Assembly: GCA_021432605.1 (NCBI GenBank)
Contig: MU271143.1
Location: 3,729,277-3,793,276, forward strand
Length of the DNA: 64,000 nt
DNA from: Coniochaeta sp. PMI_546
Taxonomy: Eukaryota; Ascomycota; Sordariomycetes; Coniochaetales; Coniochaetaceae
Direction of reading: 5' to 3'
Of this stretch, positions 23,584 through 33,764 are shown piece by piece. The position numbers were made by a program, and so were the translations under genes. Below the pieces are notes generated by a model, which worked only from the letters and a program-made list of their open reading frames with translations, was not told the DNA's origin and did no database searches. Within the stretch, counting starts at the first letter, position 1. The number at the start of each line of letters is the position of its first letter.

Positions 23584-24990
23584 TTAGTCGACTTGCGCCA
23601 CCTCCCACGGAAGCCACGACTTCCCTGATCTCAACGCCCATGATTTCGCTGTTTGCGATGGGTACCGCACCCTGTTGATGTCAGCAAGCTGTCCCACGAC
23701 TTGCACCGCTCCCGCCCCTAGAATAACAGGGTCGGCTGTACCGAATGGATACACGTTTGCGCCGTCGTTCGGAATCAACCGGTTCCTGATTTCGAAAAGT
23801 AACTTCCAGATCTCAAGATCGCCAGCGATTTTGGTAACAAGTCTCCCAATCCGACCTCCGCACGGGCCGTACTCGACGATATTGTCGTACACATCGCCGC
23901 TCCCTACCTTCCTGCGCGGACCCGTCATCGCACTGCGCAAGGCACCCATCTCAGAGTCGAGTTCGGACTTTGGGACGAGCTGATGGCTGGCATCATGCCT
24001 TCCGATCCTGTCCAGCATCTTCCACAGCGCCAAATCCGACAGCACCTCGTTCGGTTCGATCATCTTGCCCGAGCCCAGGAACGGGATCCTCTGAATCACA
24101 CCAATCACCTTCTCTGTCCAACCGGCACCGCTTCTCCAAAACTGGAACTTCTGCCTTGCCAGGTCATAATGTGCCCCTGGAACCCACTCCTCGTCGATGC
24201 CCTCACTCTCCCCATCCTTTCTCAAAGCCAAGCACGGTTGAAAGATCCAAAACCTGTCATGTAACGACACGAGGTGGAAGACATCCTGGACGACAGACGA
24301 CACCTCATTGTTGTGGAACTCGGGCCACTCAAGCCCGACCCCGCCGGTCCAGGTCGGAATCCCAAGACTTCCCACGGTATCAAACAACCCCATGAACCTC
24401 ACCGGCGGAAGCGGTGGGTCCTCGCCCTCCGGAACGCGATCGCCGATCAGAGGCCACGACAAGCGCTCCCGGAACGACTCCATCTGTGTGTCATGCGGAT
24501 AATGCAGCGGGTCCTTGGACCTGTACAGGCGATACGCCTCCCGATAAAGGAGGTCGGCGGCCGCGTCGTCGAGGTCGCGACGGCGGAGGATGCCGCAGTT
24601 GTTGATCAGCCCGGCGACGCAGCGCACCGTATACGCCCCGCGGCTGATGCCGAAGAGCCAGATGTCGTCGCCGGGTGCGTAGAGCTCGACGATGTAGCGA
24701 TAGGCGGAGATGACCTCCTCGGCCAGGTCCTGGGCGGTCGCGCCGTTGAAGAGGTAGTCGAGGAAGCCGCTTCCTAGCCCGACGCCGTGGCGGTAGCGGA
24801 CGTAGGTCTGGCGGTCCGATTGGGGGCGGGGGGCGGGACTGCGCAGTTGGGGTTCCGTGCTGTTGTCGTCGATGTTGTCGAGGCCGAAGAGCCGGGCGAG
24901 GCGGTAGATGTTTGTGCGGGTGCCTGCTTCGCGGCCGCACCAGGTGCCGTCGCAGAGGAGGACGATGCGCTTCTTGGTAGGTGCAGGCAT
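23584..24990 (-). CDS. DUF2235 (Tle1-like) alpha/beta hydrolase
   Basis: Single exon, 468 aa from the first ATG (24990). The N terminus KRIVLLCDGTWCG is the family hallmark, and the nucleophile motif is IWLFGISRGAYTVR. FMGLFDTVGSLGIP contains a probable catalytic Asp, and VFHLVSLHDR follows. DUF2235 holds the catalytic domain of bacterial type VI lipase effectors (Tle1) and many fungal cytosolic proteins of unknown substrate; a lipid or ester substrate is an inference. No signal peptide or membrane segment is evident. Confidence 0.9.
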   Translation of the reverse strand: MPAPTKKRIVLLCDGTWCGREAGTRTNIYRLARLFGLDNIDDNSTEPQLRSPAPRPQSDRQTYVRYRHGVGLGSGFLDYLFNGATAQDLAEEVISAYRYIVELYAPGDDIWLFGISRGAYTVRCVAGLINNCGILRRRDLDDAAADLLYREAYRLYRSKDPLHYPHDTQMESFRERLSWPLIGDRVPEGEDPPLPPVRFMGLFDTVGSLGIPTWTGGVGLEWPEFHNNEVSSVVQDVFHLVSLHDRFWIFQPCLALRKDGESEGIDEEWVPGAHYDLARQKFQFWRSGAGWTEKVIGVIQRIPFLGSGKMIEPNEVLSDLALWKMLDRIGRHDASHQLVPKSELDSEMGALRSAMTGPRRKVGSGDVYDNIVEYGPCGGRIGRLVTKIAGDLEIWKLLFEIRNRLIPNDGANVYPFGTADPVILGAGAVQVVGQLADINRVRYPSQTAKSWALRSGKSWLPWEVAQVD

Positions 24991-25764
24991 GGTGGGCACT
25001 GGTTGGGTTTTGCTGATGCCGGGGCCAGCGAGTTATGGTGGTGGCAGAGACGTGGCATTATAACAGATGTGAGCGTGGCGGCGGCGGCGGTGGATTTGGG
25101 GTAAAGCACTGTGAAACTTTATGGCTTGTGACAGTGGGACATGTCTGTTGCGGCTGATGCCTTGGCCGAGTGCAAACATGAAGTTGAGTGTGGAGGTGGT
25201 GTCGGTGTCTCACACGGTAGCCAACCAGACTGCTGACCACTTGCCACACACCTGTCTCACCTGGTGCCGTCACATTCTTGGACAGACAGATTTGCACCCT
25301 CGCCAGACGATTAACCCCAACACAAGTCGTCACGACGCAATATCAGACAGCCCTCCTCAGCGATCTTTCGTGCCAGCCCATCGGATTTCCCTTCCCCGCC
25401 TTTTCAGCCCCGGATCTCTATCGTTAGAGCGGCTCGGGTTCGACCCAGAATCGTTACATCTGGTGGACCGGAGGTCCAAAGACAGACTTCAAAGGTGAGG
25501 CAAAAGAATAATCTCTTCACGCTGATTGTTGAACCATGTCAAAGTTGATACTGTCTTAGGTGGCCGAGGTGCAGAAGTGTATCAGACATGTGGTCGACGG
25601 CGACGGTGGCGCTTTAGTTCAATAAGTTTTAATCTACACACTCTCGAGTCAACTGCAGTTGGGGTGGTTGTCCCCACCAACCATGACTGTAACGAGGCAC
25701 CTCGAGATCCCCTTAAACAAAATATGTTGCTCCCTAGTATGGCAAATTTGTGGCACAATTTGCT
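24991..25764. other. 774-bp intergenic region
   Basis: Upstream region of the DUF2235 gene and 3' flank of the monooxygenase gene. A GCC/GGC-rich run lies at 25073-25092. A sequence at 25434-25445 resembles a tRNA T-loop but no tRNA could be folded around it. Confidence 0.55.
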
Positions 25765-27817
25765 TTACAAGTAGATGCCACTAAGCATGCCCTTGAGCGA
25801 GGTCAAACATCTCCGCAAGTCGCCTGCATCTTTTGCGCAAGCAAAGACAAACAGGTCAGGCCGAACAATCACAAACTCTGGACACTTTCTTAGATAACTT
25901 AGGAACGAGGGGCCGCTGTAGCTGAATGGGAGCTGCCAATGCGGAGCAGGCGAGAAGATCTCGCTTGGGTAATTGGCGTCTCCCTCCTCTCGTTTGGGTC
26001 TGTTCCTGTTATCAGGGGCCGACGTCAAAAAAACAATTGACTTTGTTGACAGTACGTTCGGGTGAACCGATGCAGCCTCAATAGCATCGCTTGCGTCCGC
26101 ATATTTTTGTCGGTAGTTGTTACCGTCGCTGATAACGAGAATCGTGAAGACGCTGCGAGACTGGTGCCGAAGTCGATCCAACAAGATTGGGGACTGCCCA
26201 GATGATGACTGAACGTAGATTTGTGACATGCGTGCTCCTCCGTTGCGATCGTCGAGGAAGAAACCACCAGCTACTGTGGTAAACCCCTCTCGCTCTTTGA
26301 CCCCTTGAGGATCCAGAAAGTCGGGGAGAAAGTGGATGGACTCCAGTAATCTGTGCACCCACAACACGACCCGGACCAACAATGTTGGCTCGTTGTTGCA
26401 CATCCGGCCGTTTAACATGGAGAACAAGGCCGCATCGTCCACGCTCTTCCGCCGCTCAAGCGCCCACGCTTCCAGAATGCTGTCAGCGGAGGTCTTTAGC
26501 TCTGTCGCGTTGTCCACAAGAAGAGCGAGCCGCCAGGCGAGTTGGTGGGCGTCCCGCAGGCCGCTTGCAATGCCCTGCCCGGCAAACGGCGGGAACACAT
26601 GAGCAGCATCGCCGATGAGAATTGTTCGCTTGTGGAACCAGCGGTCGACGACCCTATGCGTGAACTGAAAAGGCCGGCAGCGGAGAATACTGATGCAATC
26701 GCGAGGAAACTGCACCGCAGTCTGGAAGTTGCGGCCGTCACCATCATCTTTACGCGTGATCATTGGCGTGATGTGTTCCCACAGGAGGTCCTCAGCGTTC
26801 ATTTGGTCGTCGAAGTCCTGTCGAAACTCATGGCGCCAGAGCCTCTCGCTATGAGGCCCAAACCTCCCAGTAGCTGTGGGTTTTCCGGGAGGGCAGCAGA
26901 AATGCCATCCCTTTGGCCAGAAAAGATCATAGACTTCGTCAGGAGTGTACCCGAGCTCCCACAGCGGGAAGTCTGGATGTGACTGCGGTGTTGGAGCTGT
27001 GATGCTCAGGTTGGCAGCGATCCAGGTGCCGTTGTAAGGGTAGCGCCCTTCCACTTGCTTGATACCGGCCGTAGGTTCCAAGAAGTACTTCCGAACTATC
27101 CCTCTCTTTCCGTCCGCCCCGACCAGCCATTGACCGCCGATCTCATGTCGCTTACCATCTTCGGTCGTGTACTCGATTACTGGTGGCTCTTCTCTGATCC
27201 TATCGGTTACGGTGCAGCCTGTGCGGAGAGAACACCATTCAGACTTTTCTGCCGCTTCTCTCAGAACGCTCTCTAGTCCCATGTTAGACTATATTTGAAT
27301 CCCTCTCATAGGGTTGGGAAACGGACCGAGTCGGGGCTGGATCTGCAGGAGACCTTCTGGCAGAGCCGGCGGCCCACTGCTGCTGCCGATGCTCATCGAG
27401 TAAAATGGCTCTGTATTGAATGCACTTCGATGAAAGTGTACTTTATACACCTCTGGCGTCGTGTCTGGTCAGTGCAGTTCATTCTCGTTGATCGCTATCC
27501 TTCTTGGAAAGTCCTTGGCCTTCTAATGGCCAAACACCAGAAAGGAGCCCACACACCGTGTCCAATGTTAGCCATTTCATGGCCAATGCCCAGGTCATTA
27601 AGTATTCTGATAGCATCTCCAGTGAGGTAAACACCTCGAGGATCTGTTGTAACCTGTGTTTCCTTCTCCAAGATGACAGACTGTGTCTCGAATTAGGCTG
27701 TCTTCAACCCGAGTATAGCTGAGCAATTCTTACCTGTACGTGAAACCTTGCGAGAGCAAGCCCGAGCGCAAGCCCTGCTGGACCGGCACCGACGATGATA
27801 ACTTGTGTTTGCTCCAT
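25765..27817 (-). CDS. FAD-dependent aromatic monooxygenase (phenol hydroxylase/MhpA-like)
   Basis: Four exons, 27817-27734, 27680-27557, 27452-27327 and 27272-25765, give 613 aa. FAD-binding motifs: VIIVGAGPAGLALGLALA (residues 6-23), WLVGADGKRGIVR (around 160-172) and IGDAAHVFPPFAGQG (331-345). The second exon carries VTTDPRGVYLTGDAIRILNDLGIG, typical of the 3-(3-hydroxyphenyl)propionate/phenol hydroxylase group, which uses NAD(P)H and O2 to add a hydroxyl ortho to an existing one. The third intron's acceptor is the CTAG at 27273-27276; it restores LQIQPRL-ESVLREA, whereas an earlier AG gives a stop. First gene of the proposed ring-cleavage cluster; its upstream region has one CGGAG-type motif. 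Confidence 0.93.
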
Positions 27818-28608
27818 CGTATGGCACGAACACTTGGTATTGTTCACCGAGACAGGTTCCACTGGTTAATGACACTACGGTCGATCCAGTGACATTATGT
27901 ATTCCGACAATAGGTCCAAGCGCTGTATCCAACGTATTAAAGTTATTTTCCTGGAGTCAGGGGGAAGGGGCCTGATTTGTTACATTGGCTTGTGGCCGGA
28001 GCATCTGCTTAATACTGGGTGTGGGAAGATCCTCCGGCGGCCCATCTCGGAAAGGGTCCAGTAACCGGATAGGTTAGCAATACCCCGAACTTTGTTTTCA
28101 CTTAGGTTCGGCTTGCAACCGAGGTCCGCCCCGTCGGGGCTAGAGTACAGTCGCATGTAGGAAAGCTCACATTTCTTCCAATAGCTTGATTCTATTGCTT
28201 AAAGTCTATTACGTATGCCGTTGGTGAGAGGCGTGCTGTTATGGTCCAGGGTTGGAGAAGCCGGGGAAATTCGAAATGTCTCGAAGTGGCAAAGGAGTCT
28301 ATAAGAAGAAGTACACTCTTGGAACAGTGTAGGTTTTGGACATCATATCAATTGCCACATGTTGATCGTTACAGTTTCTTCCTTGTTGCAGTAGGTGATT
28401 TCTGTTCATGGAAGGATTCCAGCAGTCTAGGTGAGCTCCGCGAGAGTTATCAACCTTTGCACTTGAACCTCCCATACATAGTACATTCTTGTCATTGTGG
28501 TGGGCCCCGCAACCAAATTTCCATAATGAAAGAGCTCCCAAAAGCCAACTCGAGCGCCTGCGGCTACTCTATAGCATCACTTGTTTCTCTTGATCGGCCC
28601 CATAAGCA
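27818..28608. promoter_or_regulatory. upstream region of the monooxygenase gene
   Basis: 791 bp. Contains the cluster motif CGGAGCATCTGC (27997-28008), 180 bp from the start codon, and a near-perfect palindrome GCCCCGTCGGGGC (28128-28140). A frame of 130 codons at 28241-28633 overlaps the SDR 3' end and has no recognisable family. Confidence 0.6.
27997..28008 (+). promoter_or_regulatory. candidate cluster-regulator site, copy 1
   Basis: CGGAGCATCTGC, matching the proposed consensus CGGAGNAWYYNC. Zinc-cluster regulators bind CGG half-sites plus flanking bases. Binding by the resident regulator is an inference. Confidence 0.5.
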
Positions 28609-29582
28609 CTATCGCGGTTTTCCTAAGACGTAAAGTTTGTACTGGCGAAAACAAAGCCAATCCTTTCCAGCAGTTAGACAATTCGACTTTTTCAAACAAG
28701 TTGCTCTCACTTACCAGAAACCAGAGCGGAAAGATTGAATACAGAAATCGTAAACGCCAAGCCAAATGCCCTTCCCAGATCTCTGGACCGGCGTATCCGT
28801 GCAATACCTTACTCACAACCGATCTGGCGTAGGCATCCGCTGCCATTCCATTCGCGTTTCCGCCGTATTTTAGGAGCTCAATGGTGCTCTTGATCGGGAG
28901 GTAGAGCGAGTCCTCCGGTGCGTAGAGCCCGTGGTGGAGGATGTTACTGCGCACAAAACCAGTAACAATTTCAATCACCGATATCCCGAAAGGTTTCAGC
29001 TCCTGACACCGGTTAGCCTTAACAATTACGCAGACTTGTGTTACCACTTACAAGACGCAAAGTCTTTGTATATTGGCAGAGAGCAGCTTTGGAGGCGTTG
29101 TAGGCCGCTTGCCACACGACTGGTACCTCCCGCGTCACGCTTCCGATCTGCACAATGGTTCCTCGGCTTGACTTTCGAAGGAATGGAATGAAGAGCTGGC
29201 ACAGACGCATGACGGCGAACACATTGACGTTGAAAATCTTTACTGCCTCTTCCACATCCATGTCCATCGCCGTGGCTGCATAGTGCACCCCTGCATTGTT
29301 GACCAAGTAGTCCAGACGGCCACCTGTGCGCTTGAAGACCATATCTCTCAAGCGTTCAATGCTTTCCTTGTCGCCAAGTTCGAGCGGAAAGGCCTCGATG
29401 TTCTCGTATTGACTGGTCAGGTCGTCGAGCGCTCCCACGTGTCTGGCAGTGGCAAGCACCGTGACACCTTGAGCAGCGAATTCCAGCGCCAACGCTCTCC
29501 CAATTCCACTGCTGCAGCCAGTAACAAGTGCGATGGGGCCTTCGCCTTCCATTGTAACAGATAGCGAATTGTTCGCAGTCAT
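28609..29582 (-). CDS. classical SDR, AYR1-like
   Basis: Three exons, 29582-29052, 29002-28715 and 28641-28609, give 283 aa. Motifs: IALVTGCSSGIGRALALEF (NADP(H) binding), LVNNAGVHY, IVQIGSV with the catalytic Ser, and YNASK. The closest well-known relatives are 1-acyl-dihydroxyacetone-phosphate reductases, although many fungal paralogues act on other ketones. The last intron (28642-28714) has a textbook donor GTAAGTGAG, a CTAAC branch site and TTTTCGCCAG; without it the frame runs on to 28577 with an unrelated tail. The last exon is only 33 nt. It is divergent from the FAH gene across a 604-bp region with three cluster motifs, so it probably belongs to the same regulon. Confidence 0.88.
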
Positions 29583-30186
29583 TGACGGCCTACCTGACAC
29601 CTTCGTCGCTGCCACAAGGTGCGCCTCTGGCTACTTTATCCGAATCATCGCGTCGCTTGCAATCAAGCGGCGGTATCCCGTACGACTTAGAGTATAAGGT
29701 AGAGAGTAACGCAGTGGGTCGACGTGCAATGACTTGGCTAAGGACCCAGTAGATTTCGGAGTAATCGCAACGGAGGAATTGCTGCAAAGGTGGATCTGAA
29801 TTGCTCCGGATTCTTGACCATCTGATTACGCCGCGACGTTTCTGCGATATCCTTGACACAACAACCAAGGTTGAAAGCTCCCAACAAATACTGACTTCAA
29901 ACATTTGCTCCGAATCCAAGCTAAAAAGCATGGAGTACGACACAAGAGACCCGCCACGAGGGCGCCACGAGGGTATTGTAGCCTCGGTAGCAGGAGACTA
30001 CTATTAGACTCTATACGTGAATGCCCTACAGCTTTGATCCGAGGCTTGTCGCTTATAGGTTATTTGTAACACCTTGTCATTGTACCAGAACTGCTCAAGA
30101 GATTATAAACTGAACCGATTGACTTCTTCCTGGGAGCCCCGTCCTATCCACTCACAGACTCCCCGGCTGCCACGTCGGTTTCCATC
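29583..30186. promoter_or_regulatory. bidirectional promoter of the SDR and FAH genes
   Basis: 604 bp between divergent start codons. Three cluster-motif copies lie within 52 bp: CGGAGTAATCGC (29757-29768), CGGAGGAATTGC (29771-29782) and, on the minus strand, CGGAGCAATTCA (29797-29808). The first two are direct repeats 14 bp apart. Confidence 0.65.
29757..29808. promoter_or_regulatory. candidate cluster-regulator sites, copies 2-4
   Basis: Two direct copies and one inverted copy of CGGAGNAWYY-type sequence, 175-226 bp from the SDR start and 378-430 bp from the FAH start. Dense grouping suggests cooperative binding. Confidence 0.55.
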
Positions 30187-31306
30187 ATGGCTCCCTTCTC
30201 ACATCTCGTTCGATTTGAATGCCACGAGGACGGTAGTGACCGCTTCTCTGACCTCGGACCCAATGCAGAAGGGCCTCCGGCATCAGGTACAAAGCTTGTC
30301 GCGTTTGGCTCATTCGAAGAGCTCTGCAACAAGACTGGGCAGAAGACAGCAACAGTGCGCCGGGTAAGGATCATCATCCATCGCTACCTGCAAATTTTTC
30401 CTTCAACTCAAGATGCCTATTTTGCTGCATCTAACTGACATATTAGGTGTTGGCACCGCTTCCGCGATATGGGCTTCCGATATACTGCGTTGGCCTGAAT
30501 TACCGTAGCCATGCCAAGGAAGCAAATGTATAATCCCTCTGACTGGGCACAGTACTATTGACCTCACGCTTACGGGGAGAGACAGCTGGGAATTCCATCA
30601 TGTCCGCCGCTCTGGACAAAGCCCTCTGCGTCTCTCGCACATCCAGGAGAAGCGATTCCGATAAACAATTTCTGTGCCAGAAGTTTACCTGATTATGAGG
30701 CCAGTCTGCTTGCATGATATTATTGCGACGGTAGTGCATTGGAACTGACTTCATCTCGCAAGCATCTAGGGCGAACTGGTTTTCGTTACCTCTCGAGATT
30801 GCAAGGATGTCTCGGTCAAGGATGCCAAAGATTACATCCTCGGGTATACCGTCGGGAACGATCTCAGCTGCCGCATGTACCAGCTCCAAAAGTACTCTGG
30901 CGGCCAATTCTTCTTCGCCAAGGGCTTCGATAAGTTTGCGCCCATTGGGCCCACGCTGATAAGCCCAGAGATATTTGGCGATGGTTCATCTTTCAGTGTC
31001 GTCACCAGAGTGAATGGAGAGGTCCGTCAGAAGGGCGAGATACATCAAGATATGATATTTGCGCCAGCTGCGGTGCTGAGCCATATGAGCCAAGGTGAGG
31101 GCACGAACCTGCAATTTTTGGCAGAAAACTCCATGCTAAACGTTGTGTCAGGCACTACAATCCCGGCTGGAACGGTGGTAATGACAGGTACTCCCGCTGG
31201 AGTTGGGGCTTTCCGCAGTCCGAAAACCTTTTTGAAAGACGGCGACGTGGTGGAAGTTGAGATGCGAAAAGTTGGGACTCTGAGCAACAGGATAAATCTC
31301 GAGTAA
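30187..31306 (+). CDS. fumarylacetoacetate hydrolase (FAH) family protein
   Basis: Exons 30187-30363, 30447-30527, 30586-30699 and 30770-31306 give 302 aa, the usual size of the FAHD1/HpaG branch. YCVGLNYRSHAKEAN and WTKPSASLAHPGEAIP lead to the metal ligands E124 and E126 in DYEGELVFV and D155 in GYTVGNDLS. The family includes acylpyruvate hydrolases, oxaloacetate decarboxylases and the isomerase/decarboxylase steps after meta ring cleavage. The third intron must be GC-AG (GAG|GCCAGT...CATCTAG|GGC): only this join gives DYE-GEL, and the splice falls between two metal ligands. The enzyme is expected to act on the product of the nearby dioxygenase. Confidence 0.92.
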
Positions 31307-32212
31307 GCGTTCGTGACCCCAGCCAATACCTCCCATTATTGGCGCTGACGAGTAATTGTCAGGGTGACGTTACTTACTCGCGTCATTGTAATTCTGCAGA
31401 CTGGTTTGATTTGGCTGTTAACCTCATGGAGTTAACTTTTCAATCTGTTTGAGGGGGTCGGTATGACTTAACTTGCACCTAGAGTAATTGTACATACTCT
31501 TCTACATTTCGCCTAAGATGGATACAAACTCTCGATATAGGAAATCACCCTAAGCCAATATCTGGAAGGCGGTGGGACGAATCTGCAACTGGATGATCAT
31601 AGTCGTCTTCTTACTCGATAATTACTGAACATGGTACATTACCACAAAGACAGGGCAGAGGAGCTGCCAATTGACTGATTGATGGTGAATCTCCGGTCGA
31701 CGCCAAGGGCATGCTTTTGGCCCTGATGCTTATTGAGAATTGCGCGAGTTGGGTTCTGATGAAATTGAAAAGGACTGAGATCCTATAAGTCTTTATTTAG
31801 TATCAGCTTTTGTATGTCCCAGATAATCTGCGCTGCGTCATGTAGAAGTGTAGCAGCTTCGTTGTTCCAGTGTTACCCCTACACCAGCTCAAATTGGGTC
31901 ATACCTGGCAACTTGGATTACATGGTGTTGTATCAGTAGTGCTTTTCTCATCAAACGGTTCATGATCACCCTCAAGGCGGGCGCACAAATCAAGAAATAG
32001 TGTCCCTCAGAAAGAGACCGCGGAGCCGTTTTGGTGGCCAATGATTACAGCATCCAGTAGAAGGTAGTAACATAGCCGTCACCACGCGAGTATGTAGAAC
32101 GAGATATGGAGTATAGTGCGTAATGACTGTATTCAATGGCTCAATAGCTGGCACTACCTCAACGACACGTTGCATGACGCCAAACTTGAGAATCTGGTGA
32201 AGGGATCTAAGA
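31307..32212. other. 906-bp convergent intergenic region
   Basis: Lies between the 3' ends of the FAH and dioxygenase genes. AT-richer than either; no motif copies and no gene recognised. Confidence 0.55.
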
Positions 32213-33354
32213 TCATTCAACAGGTCCCCCCTTGCTTCCGAAGTCCTTGGGAACTTCAGGGCCCCAAACAGAAAATGGACCCACCACATCTCTTTGCGTG
32301 TGATTATGAATGTTAACGAGATCGCCATCCGCATAGTGCTCGATCTTGAATCCACTCGGGTCAGCCCAGTAATCGAAAATCTGACTGCCCAAAACATGAC
32401 GGCCGACGCCCCAAATGCTCTTCCATCCATTTATCGCTAGCCAGTCATGTCCAATCAGCTGGGTGTCGAAGTCTGCGACCTCGTAGGATGTATGGTGGAG
32501 GAATGCCTTCTTGACATGGGGCTCTGCTCTCTGCATAAAGAATGAGTGGTGATCGGAGTACTCCTCCCCAAGATCCAGATGCATGAATGTCAGAACATCC
32601 ATGTTGGAAAAGTCCCAGTGATAGAGGATATCTGACGGGACAAAGTTGAAATTATCAGTATACCATGCCAGCTCGCGATCGAAATCTGGAACTACATAAC
32701 CGAGGTGACCTAGCTTGTGGACTAGGGCGGGACCTTGGTGGTATCGTTGGAATTTCCCTGGAGGTAGTTAGAAGATATGTGACTTGGAAGTGATTATGGA
32801 CACGAACCGCGCCTCTGCTTATTGAAAGGCTTGTTGAATGGCCCTTGTTGCTCGTGGGTAGCTGTTGGTTCTTCCGGCAATGTCTCTCGCTCTTCCTGAC
32901 CAAATACCACGTGGAAGAACATGTTGTCCGGCCGCTTAATCGTAACGACTTGACCACCGCCTGGAGCTTTATCCAGAGAGCCGACAACTGCACCATCAAG
33001 AATGGCAGCTTTGTCGAAATCACCCTGAGACGCTGCAACGAACGCGGGACCACCGAACCTAGGCTTTCCATCCCGGCTCTTGGAGGCTACGTAGACATAG
33101 GGGTCTCTGCCATAGCCACGGAAGTAGATCGTGTCGTCTGTCTTGTGTGCCACAACGAATCCAAAATCTTGAGCAAATTTGCTAAACTTGTCTAGGTCGG
33201 GATGCTCGAAGTAGACATGAGCTAGACGGCTCAGCTGAACCTTGGAAGGGTCATTGGAAATCGGAGGGATAAGCATATCTGGCATAATCATCTCGCGGAT
33301 AGCCCTTGGCAATTTAGAGAGGCAGGTAAACAGGACATTCAAAGCTGGTGACAT
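32213..33354 (-). CDS. extradiol (meta-cleavage) ring dioxygenase, catechol 2,3-dioxygenase-like
   Basis: Exons 33354-32808 and 32757-32213 (50-nt intron) give 363 aa with the two-domain vicinal-oxygen-chelate fold. N-terminal domain: LSRLAHVYFEHPDLDKFSKFAQDFGF. C-terminal domain supplies the metal ligands: H200 in LGHLGYVV, H270 or H271 in LHHTSYEV, and E322 in FKIEHYADG. The segment WGVGRHVLGSQIFDYW is typical of fungal members. Members of this family open catecholic rings next to the diol using Fe(II). Fungi mostly use intradiol enzymes, so this is the defining gene of the cluster. It is transcribed divergently from the regulator gene across a 410-bp region with three motif copies. Confidence 0.92.
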
Positions 33355-33764
33355 TGTTCGATGAAGTTGGGCGAGGTCTGACAAGCACACCAGGCAGCAT
33401 ATTTATCATCGCTGAAAACACGAGTCTGACTCAACAACATCGCACTTAATACTCGCCCGTCTTAATTCAAATACTTGATCGGTGTTGGAGAGCGTGAGCA
33501 CTTCATTTCGTGCAAGGGACTGTCCGGAGCAACTGCGTTTATGTGGACATGTGGGGGTACTTAGATACGCCGGCTTGGACCCATAAATTAAGGTTGCGGA
33601 GTAATTCCTCGTGACCAATCCCCCGCATTTTCCGGAGGATTTGCCAACGTCATGGTAAGCAAACCTCCTTTGGCATTCCAATTATTCCGAGCTACTCTCT
33701 CCGTTGATCCTCCCGGAGCATCTACCACTCCCCGCTGCACTTACCGACCATTCTTGCATATCGA
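33355..33764. promoter_or_regulatory. bidirectional promoter of the dioxygenase and regulator genes
   Basis: 410 bp between divergent starts. Motif copies: CGGAGTAATTCC (33597-33608), CGGAGGATTTGC (33633-33644) and CGGAGCATCTAC (33714-33725). Their presence upstream of the regulator suggests autoregulation. Confidence 0.65.
33597..33725 (+). promoter_or_regulatory. candidate cluster-regulator sites, copies 5-7
   Basis: Three plus-strand matches to the proposed consensus. The third lies 40 bp from the regulator's start codon, in its likely 5' UTR, so it may instead be used for the dioxygenase or be fortuitous. Confidence 0.5.

Noticed and set aside
23584-24990. Bacterial-type toxin/effector acquired by transfer
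   Set aside because: DUF2235 proteins are widespread in fungi and codon use here does not differ visibly from neighbours; no evidence for recent transfer.
25380-25460. Possible tRNA (T-loop-like GGGTTCGACCC at 25434)
   Set aside because: No acceptor or anticodon stem could be paired around it.
28241-28633. 130-codon plus-strand frame
   Set aside because: No family motif; overlaps the SDR terminal exon on the other strand and part of the promoter.
29797-29808. Minus-strand motif copy CGGAGCAATTCA as a full consensus match
   Set aside because: Kept as a variant only: its last position departs from the consensus C.
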